A stretch of DNA of 64,000 nt from NCBI RefSeq assembly GCF_003352185.1, contig NZ_CP029608.1:3162001-3226000 (forward strand), given 5' to 3'. The stretch is from Pseudomonas kribbensis (lineage in GTDB: Bacteria; Pseudomonadota; Gammaproteobacteria; Pseudomonadales; Pseudomonadaceae). How positions within the stretch are numbered: the stretch's first letter is position 1; every line of letters starts with the position of its first letter. The notes beneath the pieces were generated by a model. It worked only from the letters and a program-made list of their open reading frames with translations, was not told the origin of the DNA and made no database searches. Below are positions 44,150 through 55,377 of the stretch, piece after piece. A program made the translations under genes and the position numbers.

Positions 44150-45760
44150 TCACCAAGCCGCAATATGCGAATCCGCCCTCGGCTCAGTCCCGCCACACAG
44201 CACGCCACTAACCGGATCACGAAGAATGATCTGCCCCCGGCCGTAATCCGTCAGATCACAGGCAATCTGCACCTCATGCCCCCGACGCATCAAGGCATTG
44301 GCCAGATCCCTCGAAGCTCCCTGCTCGATCCCGACCTTCATTCCTCCCAACCATTGCCAGCGCGGAGCGTCCAGCGCCGACTGCGGGTTCAGGCCAAAAT
44401 CCACCAGGTTCATGACCATCTGCACATGCCCCTGAGGCTGCATGTACCCGCCCATCACACCAAACGGCCCAAGTGCCTTCCCATCCTTGGTCAGGAACCC
44501 CGGAATAATCGTATGAAACGTCTTCTTGCCCGGTGCAAGGCAGTTGGCATGTTCCGGATCAAGGCTGAATTCCTGCCCTCGGTTCTGCAGCGCAATACCG
44601 CTGTCTGGCAGCACCACACCCGAACCAAAGCCGTGATAATTGCTCTGGATGAACGACACCATATTGCCTTGCCCATCGGCCGTGGCCAGATACACGGTGC
44701 CGCTGGCGTGTGGATCCCCAGGCTTCGGTGGCTGAGCTTTATCGCCAATCTGCCCGCGTCGCCGGGCGCTGTAGTCATCACTCAACAGATCAGCCACCGC
44801 CACGCGCATGTGCAGTGGATCGGTGATGTAGTGCAGACCATCGCTGTAGGCCAGCTTCATGGCCTCCAGCTGACGATGCCAGGTCTGTTGGCTGTCACGA
44901 TGATCGAAGTCGAAACCTTCGAGAATCTTCAGCACCATCAACGCAACCAGACCCTGGCCGCTTGGCGGGATTTCCCAGACATCCACACCGCGATAATTGA
45001 TGTGGATCGGCTCCACCCACTGCGCACGGTAATGTTCCAGATCCGTGGCTCGCAGATACCCGCCAGTCGCCCGCGAATGAGCATCCAGTCGTTGGGCCAA
45101 CGCGCCACGATACAAACTCTCGCAGCGGCTCTGCGCCAGTTCTTCAAGCGTCCGCGCTTGTGCCGGATTGCGAAACAGCTCCCCTGCCCTCGGCGCCCTG
45201 CCCTCAATCAGGAAAGTATCGAACCAGGCGTCCAGCACCGCGTCGCGATGGGGACCGAACTCGTCCAGAGCAATCTGCCACTGATGGGCAACCACGGGTG
45301 ACAGCGGAAAACCATCCCGCGCCAGGTTGATCGCCGGTTGCAGCAAATCAGCAAACGGCAGCACCCCGAAGCGTTGAGAAAGCTCAGCCCACGCCGATGG
45401 ACAACCGGGCACCGTCACCGGCGTCCAGCCATACAGCGGCATTTGTTCATGACCGGCAGCCTTGACCGCTTCGATGCTCAAAGCTGCAGGCGCATGGCCG
45501 TTTGCATTGAGGCCATGCAACTGATCCTTGAACCAGACCAAGGCAAAAGCATCACCGCCAAGACCGCACCCCGTAGGCTCGACCACGGTCAGCGCTGCCG
45601 CAGTGGCGATGGCGGCGTCGATCGCATTGCCACCCTTTTGCATCATTTCGATACCGGCCTGAGCGGCCAGCGGCTGGGACGCCGCCACCATGCCACGGCG
45701 GGCAAACACGCTTTGGCGTTGCGACGGATACGGATACTCGTGAGCAGAAAAATTCAGCAT
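44150..45760 (-). CDS. Gamma-glutamyltransferase-like N-terminal-nucleophile enzyme
   Basis: The 536-residue product begins FARRGMVAASQPLAAQAGIEMMQKGGNAIDAAIATAAALTVVEPTGCGLGGDAF, the standard GGT large-subunit start. It carries the autoprocessing threonine in DPHASGTVYLATADGQGNMVSFIQSNYHGFGSGVV. The C-terminal GGYMQPQGHVQMVMNLVDFGLNPQSALDAPRW is also typical. There is no signal peptide, unlike periplasmic GGT, so it is probably cytoplasmic. It lies downstream of a polyamine-type binding-protein gene and a polar amino-acid ABC transporter. Hydrolysis of gamma-glutamyl compounds (for example gamma-glutamyl-polyamines) taken up by those systems is possible but unproven. Confidence 0.87.
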   Translation of the reverse strand: MLNFSAHEYPYPSQRQSVFARRGMVAASQPLAAQAGIEMMQKGGNAIDAAIATAAALTVVEPTGCGLGGDAFALVWFKDQLHGLNANGHAPAALSIEAVKAAGHEQMPLYGWTPVTVPGCPSAWAELSQRFGVLPFADLLQPAINLARDGFPLSPVVAHQWQIALDEFGPHRDAVLDAWFDTFLIEGRAPRAGELFRNPAQARTLEELAQSRCESLYRGALAQRLDAHSRATGGYLRATDLEHYRAQWVEPIHINYRGVDVWEIPPSGQGLVALMVLKILEGFDFDHRDSQQTWHRQLEAMKLAYSDGLHYITDPLHMRVAVADLLSDDYSARRRGQIGDKAQPPKPGDPHASGTVYLATADGQGNMVSFIQSNYHGFGSGVVLPDSGIALQNRGQEFSLDPEHANCLAPGKKTFHTIIPGFLTKDGKALGPFGVMGGYMQPQGHVQMVMNLVDFGLNPQSALDAPRWQWLGGMKVGIEQGASRDLANALMRRGHEVQIACDLTDYGRGQIILRDPVSGVLCGGTEPRADSHIAAW

Positions 45761-45785
45761 GGCAAAGACTCTTCAAAACAAGGAT

Positions 45786-47677
<1,892 letters not shown>

Positions 47678-47679
47678 GG

Positions 47680-48456
47680 TTAACGTCCCCTCAGCAGTTT
47701 CAGCGTGCTGCGACCGAACATCCGGCTGGATGCCGGCGGCGGCGACGAAGGTCGGTCCGACTGGCCGAAACGTGTCTCCAGCCAGCGCTGGAAGAAGCCC
47801 CACAATGTAGTGAGCAACAGGAAATAGATCGCCACCACGAGGTACAGCTCGAACACGCGGAAGGTCGCCGAAGTGACCATCTGCGTGCTGAGCAGTAGCT
47901 CCTGCACACCGATCACACTGACCAGCGTGGTGTTTTTAAGCATCACGTTGAACTCGTTGCCCAGCGGCGGAACGATGACCCGAAACGCCTGCGGCAAGAC
48001 AATCCGCCGCATCAATTTGGCGAAGGTCATGCCCAGGGAACGTCCGGCCTCGTATTGCCCCTTGTCGACGGCACCGATACCGGCGCGAATGATCTCGGCC
48101 ATGTACGCGCCTTCGTTGAGGCCCAGCGCGATGATCGCAGCCTGGATATTGCCGGGGACCACCAGGCCGAACAGCTCAATGTCTTCGAAGCGGAAAATCC
48201 CGCCCGCCGCCAGCGCCGTGTAGAGAAAGACGATCTGCACCAGCAAGGGCGTCCCGCGCATCAGCCACACATAAAAGCGCACCGGCAGGTGCAGCAACGG
48301 GTTCTTCGATAACCGCAGCAACGCCGCCGCCAATCCCAAAACGCAACCCAATAACATGGCCAGCACACTGATCAGGCACGTCAGCCAGAGCCCGGTGAGG
48401 TAGACCCCACTGGGCTGCAACAGGTACTGCCAGAACACATCCCAATTGAAATTCAT
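47680..48456 (-). CDS. Polar amino-acid ABC transporter permease
   Basis: The 258-residue permease has five hydrophobic helices and the EAA loop ([34 protein letters not shown]) of the HisMQ/GlnP family. Only one permease gene is present, so it probably homodimerises. It lies 11 bases after the binding-protein gene and just before the ATPase gene. Confidence 0.9.
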   Translation of the reverse strand: MNFNWDVFWQYLLQPSGVYLTGLWLTCLISVLAMLLGCVLGLAAALLRLSKNPLLHLPVRFYVWLMRGTPLLVQIVFLYTALAAGGIFRFEDIELFGLVVPGNIQAAIIALGLNEGAYMAEIIRAGIGAVDKGQYEAGRSLGMTFAKLMRRIVLPQAFRVIVPPLGNEFNVMLKNTTLVSVIGVQELLLSTQMVTSATFRVFELYLVVAIYFLLLTTLWGFFQRWLETRFGQSDRPSSPPPASSRMFGRSTLKLLRGR

Positions 48457-48467
48457 CAACGTCTACC

Positions 48468-49274
48468 TCAATCAAGGGTGTCGCTGGAGACGTGCCATTT
48501 ACTCAGGAGCTGGTTGTAGCTGCCATCGCTGCGCATGTCGGTGATCACCTGCTGCACGGCGGCACTCAGTTGCGGATCGTCCTTGCGAATGCCCAGGCCT
48601 GTGAGGATCCGGCTGAAGGCCGGAACGCCTTCCTCGAACAGATCCGGCGCCATGGCAGCGTAATAACCGGCGGTTTCCACCGTGGTGCCGTAAGCGTCGA
48701 CCTGACTGATCCGCAGAGCCTGGAACGCATCGGTGTCGGTGTTGTAGACCACCAGTTTCATCGGCGCCTTGCCGGCCTTGGCCAGGCTTTCATTCTCGGT
48801 ATCGAGCAAGGTCTTGATGGTCGAACCGTTGAGTACCGCGATCTTGTGCCCGCTGAGATCGGGCAGCGTCTTGAGCCCCTTCGGATTGCCCTTGGGCACC
48901 ACCACCGCCTGGCTGGAATACATGTAGTTGACGATGTCGATCACCTCCCGGCGCTCGGGCTTGTCGAACAACTGGTCGACGATCATGTCGCACTGCTTGG
49001 CCAGCAACGCCGGCAGCAATCCGGAAAACGGAATCACCCGCCACTCGACCTTTTTGTCCCCCAGACGTTTGGCGACTTCCAGGCCCAGATCGACGGTCAG
49101 GCCCTTTGGCTTTTGCGCTTCATCGAAGGAGACAAGGGGCGGCGAATCCATGCCCGAGCAATAGGTGAGTTTGTCGACCTTGAGCAAACGCTCCGGCACG
49201 GTGGGTGCGGCAACCGCCCACTGCGTACAGAGCCCCAGGGAAATTGCAGCCAACAACAGGCGAGACGTATGCAT
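48468..49274 (-). CDS. Polar amino-acid ABC transporter binding protein
   Basis: The 268-residue product (ATG at 49274) has a signal peptide ending AVAAP. The SBP_bac_3 fold is shown by KLTYCSGMDSPPLVSFDEAQKPKGLTVDLGLEVAKRLG near the mature start and IVDQLFDKPERREVIDIVNYMYSSQAVVVPKGN in the middle. The ligand is unknown. It heads the operon of binding protein, permease, ATPase, polyamine-type binding protein and GGT-like enzyme. Confidence 0.88.
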   Translation of the reverse strand: MHTSRLLLAAISLGLCTQWAVAAPTVPERLLKVDKLTYCSGMDSPPLVSFDEAQKPKGLTVDLGLEVAKRLGDKKVEWRVIPFSGLLPALLAKQCDMIVDQLFDKPERREVIDIVNYMYSSQAVVVPKGNPKGLKTLPDLSGHKIAVLNGSTIKTLLDTENESLAKAGKAPMKLVVYNTDTDAFQALRISQVDAYGTTVETAGYYAAMAPDLFEEGVPAFSRILTGLGIRKDDPQLSAAVQQVITDMRSDGSYNQLLSKWHVSSDTLD

Positions 49275-49353
49275 GACCAGACACTCCAGTTCGGTTAGTA
49301 ACGGGGCAGTACTCAAAGTCAAAACATCGGCGGGTTCGTTGCCCGCTCTGTGG

Positions 49354-50022
49354 TTATCGTTCCGATTGCAGAAACCTGATCAGCTCGGGGACCGTGCCTT
49401 CGATATGTTCGCGCACCACCGCTTCGGCCTTGACGGCATCGCCGGCGCGAATCGCGTCGAGGATCACCACGTGTTCCTCGCGTGCACTCAGCGGCTTTTC
49501 ACCGTGTTGTAGCCAAAGGCGCATGGGAGCTTCGATCAGCGAGTAAAGCGCGCTGATCTGTTTCACCAAACGAGGCCGTCCGCTGAGGCTGCACAGGTAT
49601 TCATGGAACTTGCGGTGACGACTGACCCACTCCGCGCTCTCGTCGCGGTAGTCATCCATTTCATCGAGCAGCCGTTCCAGGGCCGTCAACTGACGCTCGC
49701 CGATCTTCGGCACGGCGACTCGAATCGCCAGCCCTTCCAGCGCACTGCGCATCTCGAAGACTTCGTGCATTTCCTCGACATCCAGACCGCTGACGATCGC
49801 ACCGCGATTGGGTCGCAGTGTCACCAGGCCCTGAGCATCGAGACGCCGGAAGGCTTCGCGCACGGGCATCCGGCTCATGCCGATTTCACCGGCAATATCC
49901 TCGGCGATCAGCCGGTCACCCTTGCGGTAACGACCGCCGCAGATGCCCTCCAGAAGAAAGTTGTAGGCCTCCTCCTCGGCAGTCATTGGTTGGCGCTGGT
50001 CGTAGGCGGGAGCGAATTGCAT
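49354..50022 (-). CDS. GntR-family (FCD) transcriptional regulator
   Basis: From the ATG at 50022 the product has 222 residues. The winged helix is AYNFLLEGICGGRYRKGDRLIAEDIAGEIGMSRMPVREAFRRLDAQGLVTLRPNRGAIVSGL. The C-terminal all-helical FCD domain carries the metal/ligand residues in FHEYLCSLSGRPRLVKQI and EEHVVILDAIRAGD. It precedes the transporter genes on the same strand. A TGTATCC/GGATACA palindrome lies just upstream of its start, so autoregulation together with the transporter operon is likely. Confidence 0.88.
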   Translation of the reverse strand: MQFAPAYDQRQPMTAEEEAYNFLLEGICGGRYRKGDRLIAEDIAGEIGMSRMPVREAFRRLDAQGLVTLRPNRGAIVSGLDVEEMHEVFEMRSALEGLAIRVAVPKIGERQLTALERLLDEMDDYRDESAEWVSRHRKFHEYLCSLSGRPRLVKQISALYSLIEAPMRLWLQHGEKPLSAREEHVVILDAIRAGDAVKAEAVVREHIEGTVPELIRFLQSER

Positions 50023-50042
50023 GGCGGCACCTTTTGTCTTTT

Positions 50043-50066
50043 TGTATCCAATTATCCACGGATACA
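50043..50066. promoter_or_regulatory. Candidate GntR operator
   Basis: TGTATCC and GGATACA form perfect seven-base arms 10 bases apart, 20 bases upstream of the regulator start. This fits a site for the adjacent FCD regulator. Confidence 0.5.
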
Positions 50067-50293
50067 TAAAAGCAGAATGCGTGCCAGAACCTGCGGCAGC
50101 GCGCCAAGCGTTTGATTCGAATGAATTAAGGAGAAATAGCACCGTGCACATACCGGCACGAAGATCGGGATTTGCTACCTATTGGCTCATTGCGAGCCCG
50201 GAAAAGGTGCAGAACGGTAGCCGAGTAACACCCATGGAAAACGGCAGCACACTCGCCTGCCATAACAGCAGACGAGTGCCAGGAACCCGAATC

Positions 50294-51169
50294 TCAGCTG
50301 CCATACACCTTCGCAGCCGGCACCGCCCGGTTCAGCAATTGCGCGACCGCCCCGCCGACTTCGCCCACGGCCCAACGGCCCTTCCTGTCCAATTCCGGCC
50401 CGCGACGCCAGCCATCGGCAATCGACAGCTTGCCGCCTTCCACTTCGAACATCTGCCCGTTCACCGACGCGGAGTCCTGTGAACCGAGCCACACCACCAA
50501 CGGCGCAACGTTCTCCGGCGCAAAGTAGTCGAACCCCTCCTCCGGTTTTTTCATGACGTCGGCAAACACCCCTTCGGTCATGCCGGTGCGCGCGGCCGGG
50601 GCCAGGGCGTTGACGGTAATCCCGTAGCGCCCCAGTTCTGCCGCTTGCACCAGTGTCAGTGCGGCGATGCCGGCCTTGGCTGCGGCGTAGTTGGACTGGC
50701 CGATAGAACCCTGCAAACCGGCGCCGGAGCTGGTGTTGATGATCCGCGCACTCACGGTCTGGCCAGCCTTTACCTGCTCACGCCAGTAACGCGCGGCATG
50801 ACTGGATATGCAGAAATGCCCCTTGAGGTGCACCGCCATCACCGCATCCCAGTCGGATTCGCTCAGGCTGGTGAACATGCGATCACGACAGATGCCTGCG
50901 TTGTTGACCACCACGTCCAGCCCGCCGAAGGTCTCGATCGCCTGGCGTACGATCAGCGCCGCATCGTCATAGCGGGTGATGTCGTTGCTGTTGGCCACCG
51001 CCCGGCCGCCCTGGGACTCGATGGCATCCACCACCGCCAGCGCGGCCTCACGGTTGATGTCGTTGACCAGCACTTTCGCGCCCTCGGCGGCGAACGCCAG
51101 CGCATACGCCCTCCCCAGCCCTCCCCCGGCGCCGGTAATGATCACGACGCGGTTTTTACAGATCTGCAT
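50294..51169 (-). CDS. Short-chain dehydrogenase (IpdF-like, steroid C/D-ring catabolism)
   Basis: The 291-residue SDR has the cofactor loop TGAGGGLG, NNAG, and the catalytic Ser-Tyr-Lys in NTSSGAG and SNYAAAKAG. The C-terminal extension resembles the 17-beta-HSD4/MFE-2 type that includes actinobacterial IpdF. IpdF oxidises a 5-hydroxy group on the HIP-derived CoA thioesters. It is the last gene of a long minus-strand operon that includes matching IpdABC and FadA6-like genes, which supports this assignment over a generic beta-oxidation reductase. Confidence 0.75.
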   Translation of the reverse strand: MQICKNRVVIITGAGGGLGRAYALAFAAEGAKVLVNDINREAALAVVDAIESQGGRAVANSNDITRYDDAALIVRQAIETFGGLDVVVNNAGICRDRMFTSLSESDWDAVMAVHLKGHFCISSHAARYWREQVKAGQTVSARIINTSSGAGLQGSIGQSNYAAAKAGIAALTLVQAAELGRYGITVNALAPAARTGMTEGVFADVMKKPEEGFDYFAPENVAPLVVWLGSQDSASVNGQMFEVEGGKLSIADGWRRGPELDRKGRWAVGEVGGAVAQLLNRAVPAAKVYGS

Positions 51170-51194
51170 GGTCCTGCTCCCGTCAAAACTTCAC

Positions 51195-52343
51195 TCACAA
51201 GCGTTCGATAATCGTCACGTTGGCCTGCCCGCCGCCTTCGCACATGGTCTGCAAACCAAAGCGACCACCGCTGCGCTCCAGTTCATGCAGCAAGCTGCAC
51301 ATCAAGCGCGTGCCGGTGGCGCCCAACGGGTGGCCGAGGGCAATTGCGCCGCCGTTGACGTTGGTCTGTTCGTGGGGATAGCCGGTCTCTTTCAGCCAGG
51401 CCATTGCCACCGAAGCAAAGGCTTCGTTGATCTCGACCCTATCAATGTCTTCCAGCTTCATGCCTGCTCGCTTCAGCGCATAAGCAGTTGCCGGAATCGG
51501 CGCGGTGAGCATCCAGATCGGGTCTTCGGCGCGCACGCTGAGGTGATGGATTCGCGCACGCGGTGTCAGGCCGTAGCGCTTGAGCGCCGCTTCGGACACG
51601 ATCAGCATCGCGCTCGCCGCATCGCAGGTCTGACTGGACACCGCCGCCGTCACCCGGTCGCAGCCAAACAGGAAATCCAGTTCGGCCATTTTCGTCAGGC
51701 TGGTCTGACGGGGCGTTTCATCGTGAACCACGTCAGCCAGGGGCACGATTTCCCGCAGGAACCGTCCTTCCTCGATGGCCCGCAACGCTCGTTGATGGGA
51801 CTCCAGCGAATACACTTCGAGCTGCTCGCGGGACAATCCCCACTTCTCGGCAATCATCTGCGCCGAACGAAACTGCGTCGGCGGTTGCGCGCCGTAGCGC
51901 CGTACCCAGCCTTCGGAGCCGCTGAACGGATCGCTGAAGCCCAATGGCTCGGCCGCGGTCATGGCCGAGGAAATCGGGATCTGCGTCATGGTCTGCACGC
52001 CACCGGCGATGACCACGTCCTGAGTGCCGCTCATCACCGCTTGCGCGGCAAAGTGCACCGCTTGCTGGGACGAGCCGCACTGGCGATCAATCGTGGTGCC
52101 GGGGACAGATTGCGACAACCCGGCAGCCAGCCAACTGGTGCGCGCAATATCCCCGGCCAGCGGGCCGATCGTATCGACGCAGCCGAAGATCACGTCGTCG
52201 TAATCCTCATCGGGAATGCCGTTGCGCTCGACCAGCGCACGCAACACATGGGCGCCCAGATCGGCCGCGTGAATATGGCTCAAACCACCCTTGCGCCGCC
52301 CGGTAGGCGTGCGCAGGGCGTCGACAATATAAGCTTCAGGCAT
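51195..52343 (-). CDS. Thiolase (FadA6-like)
   Basis: The 382-residue acetyl-CoA acyltransferase carries the nucleophilic cysteine in DRQCGSSQQAVHFAA (near residue 88), the histidine in ALGHPLGATGTRL and the C-terminal GGGQA segment. It would perform the thiolytic step in side-chain or C/D-ring catabolism. FadA6 has this role in the mycobacterial HIP pathway. Position in the operon (between ACAD and SDR genes) fits. Substrate specificity is inferred from context only. Confidence 0.82.
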   Translation of the reverse strand: MPEAYIVDALRTPTGRRKGGLSHIHAADLGAHVLRALVERNGIPDEDYDDVIFGCVDTIGPLAGDIARTSWLAAGLSQSVPGTTIDRQCGSSQQAVHFAAQAVMSGTQDVVIAGGVQTMTQIPISSAMTAAEPLGFSDPFSGSEGWVRRYGAQPPTQFRSAQMIAEKWGLSREQLEVYSLESHQRALRAIEEGRFLREIVPLADVVHDETPRQTSLTKMAELDFLFGCDRVTAAVSSQTCDAASAMLIVSEAALKRYGLTPRARIHHLSVRAEDPIWMLTAPIPATAYALKRAGMKLEDIDRVEINEAFASVAMAWLKETGYPHEQTNVNGGAIALGHPLGATGTRLMCSLLHELERSGGRFGLQTMCEGGGQANVTIIERL

Positions 52344-52367
52344 GATTTTTCTCGGTAAGTGGTGCCG

Positions 52368-53423
52368 TCAGAACGTCTGACCGGCACCCAGTGCGCAACG
52401 TCCGTCGAACAAGGCTGTACGGATGCGCTCTTTGTGAGCGCCGCGATCACCCCAGACCTTGTCCAGCGCCCAGGCGCGCTTCATGAACAGATGCAGATCG
52501 ACTTCCCACGTGTAGCCCATCGCGCCGTGGGCCTGAATGGTGTTTTTTGCGGCAAGCATGGCGGCCTCGGAGGTCGCCAGTTTGGCGTGGGACACCAGCA
52601 CCGAGCGGTTCGGCAACTGCTCGGCGATGGCATAGGCCGCGCGATACAGCGGCCCTTTGGCGAACTCGATCTGCACCGCGACATTCGCCATCAAGTGCTT
52701 CACGGCCTGAAACGAACCCACCGGTTTGCCGAACTGTTTGCGCTCGAAGGTGTAATCCACCGCAAGATCGACCATGCGTTTGGCCAGCCCCAGCATCTGC
52801 GCAGCACTGCCCAGCGCGCCACGATCAACCGCCTCCGTCCACAGTCGCCGCCCGTGTTCGCCGGAGGCCACGCAGGTCGCCGGCGACGGAGTCCAGGAGA
52901 CCTGGAATAACTGCCGCGCCGGATCGACCGACACATTGCGGGTCAACTGCACCGCACCCGGTTCGACCGCATGCACCTCATCGCCATGGGCCAGCAACAG
53001 CAGATCGGCGACATGGGCATCGCTGACCAGCGGATTACCCGGTTCGGCAACCGCCAGTCGAGCGCTGCCTTCTGCGATACGCCCGAGCCAGTCCTGCTTG
53101 AGTGCCCCGTGGCGCTCATCAAGTCCGGCGAGCAACGGCACACCCACCAGCATCGTCTCCACCAACGGCTCGGGCAGTCCGGCGTACCCGCACTCTTGAG
53201 CAAGCAGCACAAAGTCCAGCTCGTTCATGCCCATTCCGCCGTACGCTTCGGGAACCGTCAGCGCAGTCAGCCCCAGTTCGACCAATTGCGCCCACAGCTC
53301 ATCGCTGCGCCCGCTTTCGATCTGCCAGAGTTCGCGTATGCGTTCCGGCGTCACCTCGTTGATCAGAAAATGCCTGACGTTGTCCTGGAACAGCAGTTGG
53401 TCGCGGCTGAAATTAAAGTCCAT
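52368..53423 (-). CDS. Acyl-CoA dehydrogenase, short subunit (IpdE2-like)
   Basis: The 351-residue product starts MDFNFSRDQLLFQDNVRHFL (ATG at 53423). It has the general ACAD fold, including YTFERKQFGKPVGSFQAVKHLMANV and AIQAHGAMGYTWE-like sequence (here TIQAHGAMGYTWE). Steroid-degrading bacteria commonly encode ACADs as pairs forming alpha2-beta2 heterotetramers (for example IpdE1-IpdE2). This gene sits 10 bases downstream of a second ACAD gene and is shorter than homotetrameric enzymes, so a paired complex is likely. The upstream in-frame extension overlaps that neighbour and is discarded. Confidence 0.82.
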   Translation of the reverse strand: MDFNFSRDQLLFQDNVRHFLINEVTPERIRELWQIESGRSDELWAQLVELGLTALTVPEAYGGMGMNELDFVLLAQECGYAGLPEPLVETMLVGVPLLAGLDERHGALKQDWLGRIAEGSARLAVAEPGNPLVSDAHVADLLLLAHGDEVHAVEPGAVQLTRNVSVDPARQLFQVSWTPSPATCVASGEHGRRLWTEAVDRGALGSAAQMLGLAKRMVDLAVDYTFERKQFGKPVGSFQAVKHLMANVAVQIEFAKGPLYRAAYAIAEQLPNRSVLVSHAKLATSEAAMLAAKNTIQAHGAMGYTWEVDLHLFMKRAWALDKVWGDRGAHKERIRTALFDGRCALGAGQTF

Positions 53424-53433
53424 GGTCTCTTCC

Positions 53434-54600
53434 TCAAGCACGCGGCATGCCGAGCATGCGTTCGGCAATGATGTTGCGCTGGATCTCGTTGGTGCCGGCG
53501 TAGATCGGCCCGGCCTGGGCAAACAGAAAACCTTCCAGCCAGTGGCCGACATCGCCCGCCGCCGGGGCTTCGGGCAGCAGCTCGCCACGCAGGCCGAGAA
53601 TGCTCATGGCGGTGTCGTGCATGCGCTGATCGAGCTCCGACCAGAAGATTTTGTTGGTCGAGGATTCCGGCCCGATCTTGCCGCCCTGTACCAGTTGTGA
53701 GGCGGTGCGATAGGTGTTGAGGGTGTAGGCCTCGGCGTCCAGCCAGGCGCGCATTACCGCCTCACCAATCGCCGGGTCGCGGTCGGCCTGCTCGCGATTG
53801 GCTTGATACAACTGCACCAGACGCCGCGCCGTTTCCTGAAAGCGTGCGGGCGAACGCAGCAGCAAACCGCGCTCGAAACCGGCGGTGGACATCGCCACAT
53901 GCCAGCCCATGCCCTCGCCACCCAGCGCGTTTTCCACCGGGACCTTGACGTCGTCGAAGAAGATTTCGGCGAAGCCGGGCAAACCGTTGAGCTGCGGAAT
54001 CGGCCGTACCGTGATGCCCGGCGTATCCAGCGGCAAAAGAATGAACGTCAGGCCATGATGACGCTGGGAGTTCGGGTCGGTGCGGAAAATCCCGAACACC
54101 CAGTCGGCCCACACGGCGCGGGTCGACCAGGTCTTCTGACCGTTGATGACGTAGTGGTCGCCAACCCGTTCGGCCCGCGAACGGATCGCCGCCATGTCGG
54201 AACCCGCCCCCGGCTCGGACCAGGCCTGGGCCCAGATATCCTCACCGGTGGCCATGCGCGGCAGAAAACGGGCTTTCTGGGCTTCGCTGCCATACTCCAT
54301 CAGCGTCGGGCCGAGCAGGAAAATGCCGTTCTGATTGACCCGTGCAGGCGCCTCGGCGCGGTAATACTCCTCCTCGAAAATCAACCACTCGATCAAGTCG
54401 CAACCGCGGCCGCCCAGCTCCACCGGCCAAGTGACCATGCCCCAGCGGCCGTCGTTGAGGCGGTTTTCCCAGGCTCGGTGCTGGGCAAAACCTTGTTCGG
54501 TGTCGAATGATTGCAGCGGCTCGCGCGGCACGTTGGCCGTCAGCCACGCCCGTGCTTCGGCGCGAAAGGCCTGTTGGGCCGGGGTATAAGTCAGATCCAT
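53434..54600 (-). CDS. Acyl-CoA dehydrogenase, long subunit (IpdE1-like)
   Basis: The 388-residue product (ATG at 54600) reads MDLTYTPAQQAFRAEARAWL and has the FAD-binding blocks WAQAWSEPGAGSDMAAIRSRA, YVINGQKTWSTRAVWADW and AGPIYAGTNEIQRNIIAERMLGMPR. The last is the C-terminal segment that reaches the active site. It is the probable catalytic partner of the short ACAD encoded next. In the HIP pathway, IpdE1-IpdE2 dehydrogenates the propanoyl side chain of the C/D-ring remnant. Confidence 0.82.
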   Translation of the reverse strand: MDLTYTPAQQAFRAEARAWLTANVPREPLQSFDTEQGFAQHRAWENRLNDGRWGMVTWPVELGGRGCDLIEWLIFEEEYYRAEAPARVNQNGIFLLGPTLMEYGSEAQKARFLPRMATGEDIWAQAWSEPGAGSDMAAIRSRAERVGDHYVINGQKTWSTRAVWADWVFGIFRTDPNSQRHHGLTFILLPLDTPGITVRPIPQLNGLPGFAEIFFDDVKVPVENALGGEGMGWHVAMSTAGFERGLLLRSPARFQETARRLVQLYQANREQADRDPAIGEAVMRAWLDAEAYTLNTYRTASQLVQGGKIGPESSTNKIFWSELDQRMHDTAMSILGLRGELLPEAPAAGDVGHWLEGFLFAQAGPIYAGTNEIQRNIIAERMLGMPRA

Positions 54601-54610
54601 GTGCGCACCT

Positions 54611-55366
54611 TCAGCCGTTGAACCGGGCATCACGTTTCTCGATGAACGAGTCCCGTGCTTCCTGTGAATCCAGTGAGCGATAGGCTTCAAGCGTGAAGCC
54701 CTGCTCCCAGCGGTATTTGTCTTCCAGATTGCCGTCCTCGATGCCGTTCAGTGCTTCTTTGGCGAGGCTGATCATGGCCGGGCTCTTGGCGGCGATGGTG
54801 CGGGCGATCTGCAACGCGGCTTCACGCAAGTCTTCGCGCTTGACCACACGTTCCACCGCCCCGAGACGCCAGGCTTCGGTCGCGTTGATCGGCTCGCCGG
54901 TGAAATACATGTGCCGGACCTTCTGCACCGGAAACAACCGCTGCAAATGCGCGCCACCGCCCATGGCGCCACGGTCAACTTCCGGAACGCCAAAAGTCGC
55001 GCACTCGGAGGCCACGACAATGTCGGCAGCGCCGCACAGACCGATGCCACCGCCGAGCACAAAACCGTGCACCGCCACGATCACCGGTTTCGGGTTGCGG
55101 TGAATGGCCTTGAAGCTGTCGTAGTTGCCCTTGTTGACTGCCACGATCAGGTTGCCGTCGGCGGCCAGTTCCTTGATGTCGACCCCGGCGCAGAAGCCGC
55201 GACCTTCGGCGCGGATCACGATGACCCGCACGCGGTTGTCGGTGCCCAGGCCTTCGATTTCACGGGCGATATCGGCCCAGGTCCGGCAATTGAAGGCGTT
55301 GACCGGCGGCTGGTTGAACACCAGCTCGGCAATGCCGTTATCGATACTGACGCTGAATGGCTGCAT
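54611..55366 (-). CDS. Enoyl-CoA hydratase
   Basis: The 251-residue crotonase (ATG at 55366 after AAAGGAAAAAAC; a GTG at 55381 is possible) has VIVIRAEGRGFCAGVDIKELA and IVAVHGFVLGGGIGLCGAADIVVA forming the oxyanion hole, and FGVPEVDRGAMGGGAHLQRLFP. It likely hydrates the enoyl-CoA made by the adjacent ACAD pair. It is distinct from the EchA20-like crotonase at 56448-57323. Confidence 0.82.
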   Translation of the reverse strand: MQPFSVSIDNGIAELVFNQPPVNAFNCRTWADIAREIEGLGTDNRVRVIVIRAEGRGFCAGVDIKELAADGNLIVAVNKGNYDSFKAIHRNPKPVIVAVHGFVLGGGIGLCGAADIVVASECATFGVPEVDRGAMGGGAHLQRLFPVQKVRHMYFTGEPINATEAWRLGAVERVVKREDLREAALQIARTIAAKSPAMISLAKEALNGIEDGNLEDKYRWEQGFTLEAYRSLDSQEARDSFIEKRDARFNG

Positions 55367-55377
55367 GTTTTTTCCTT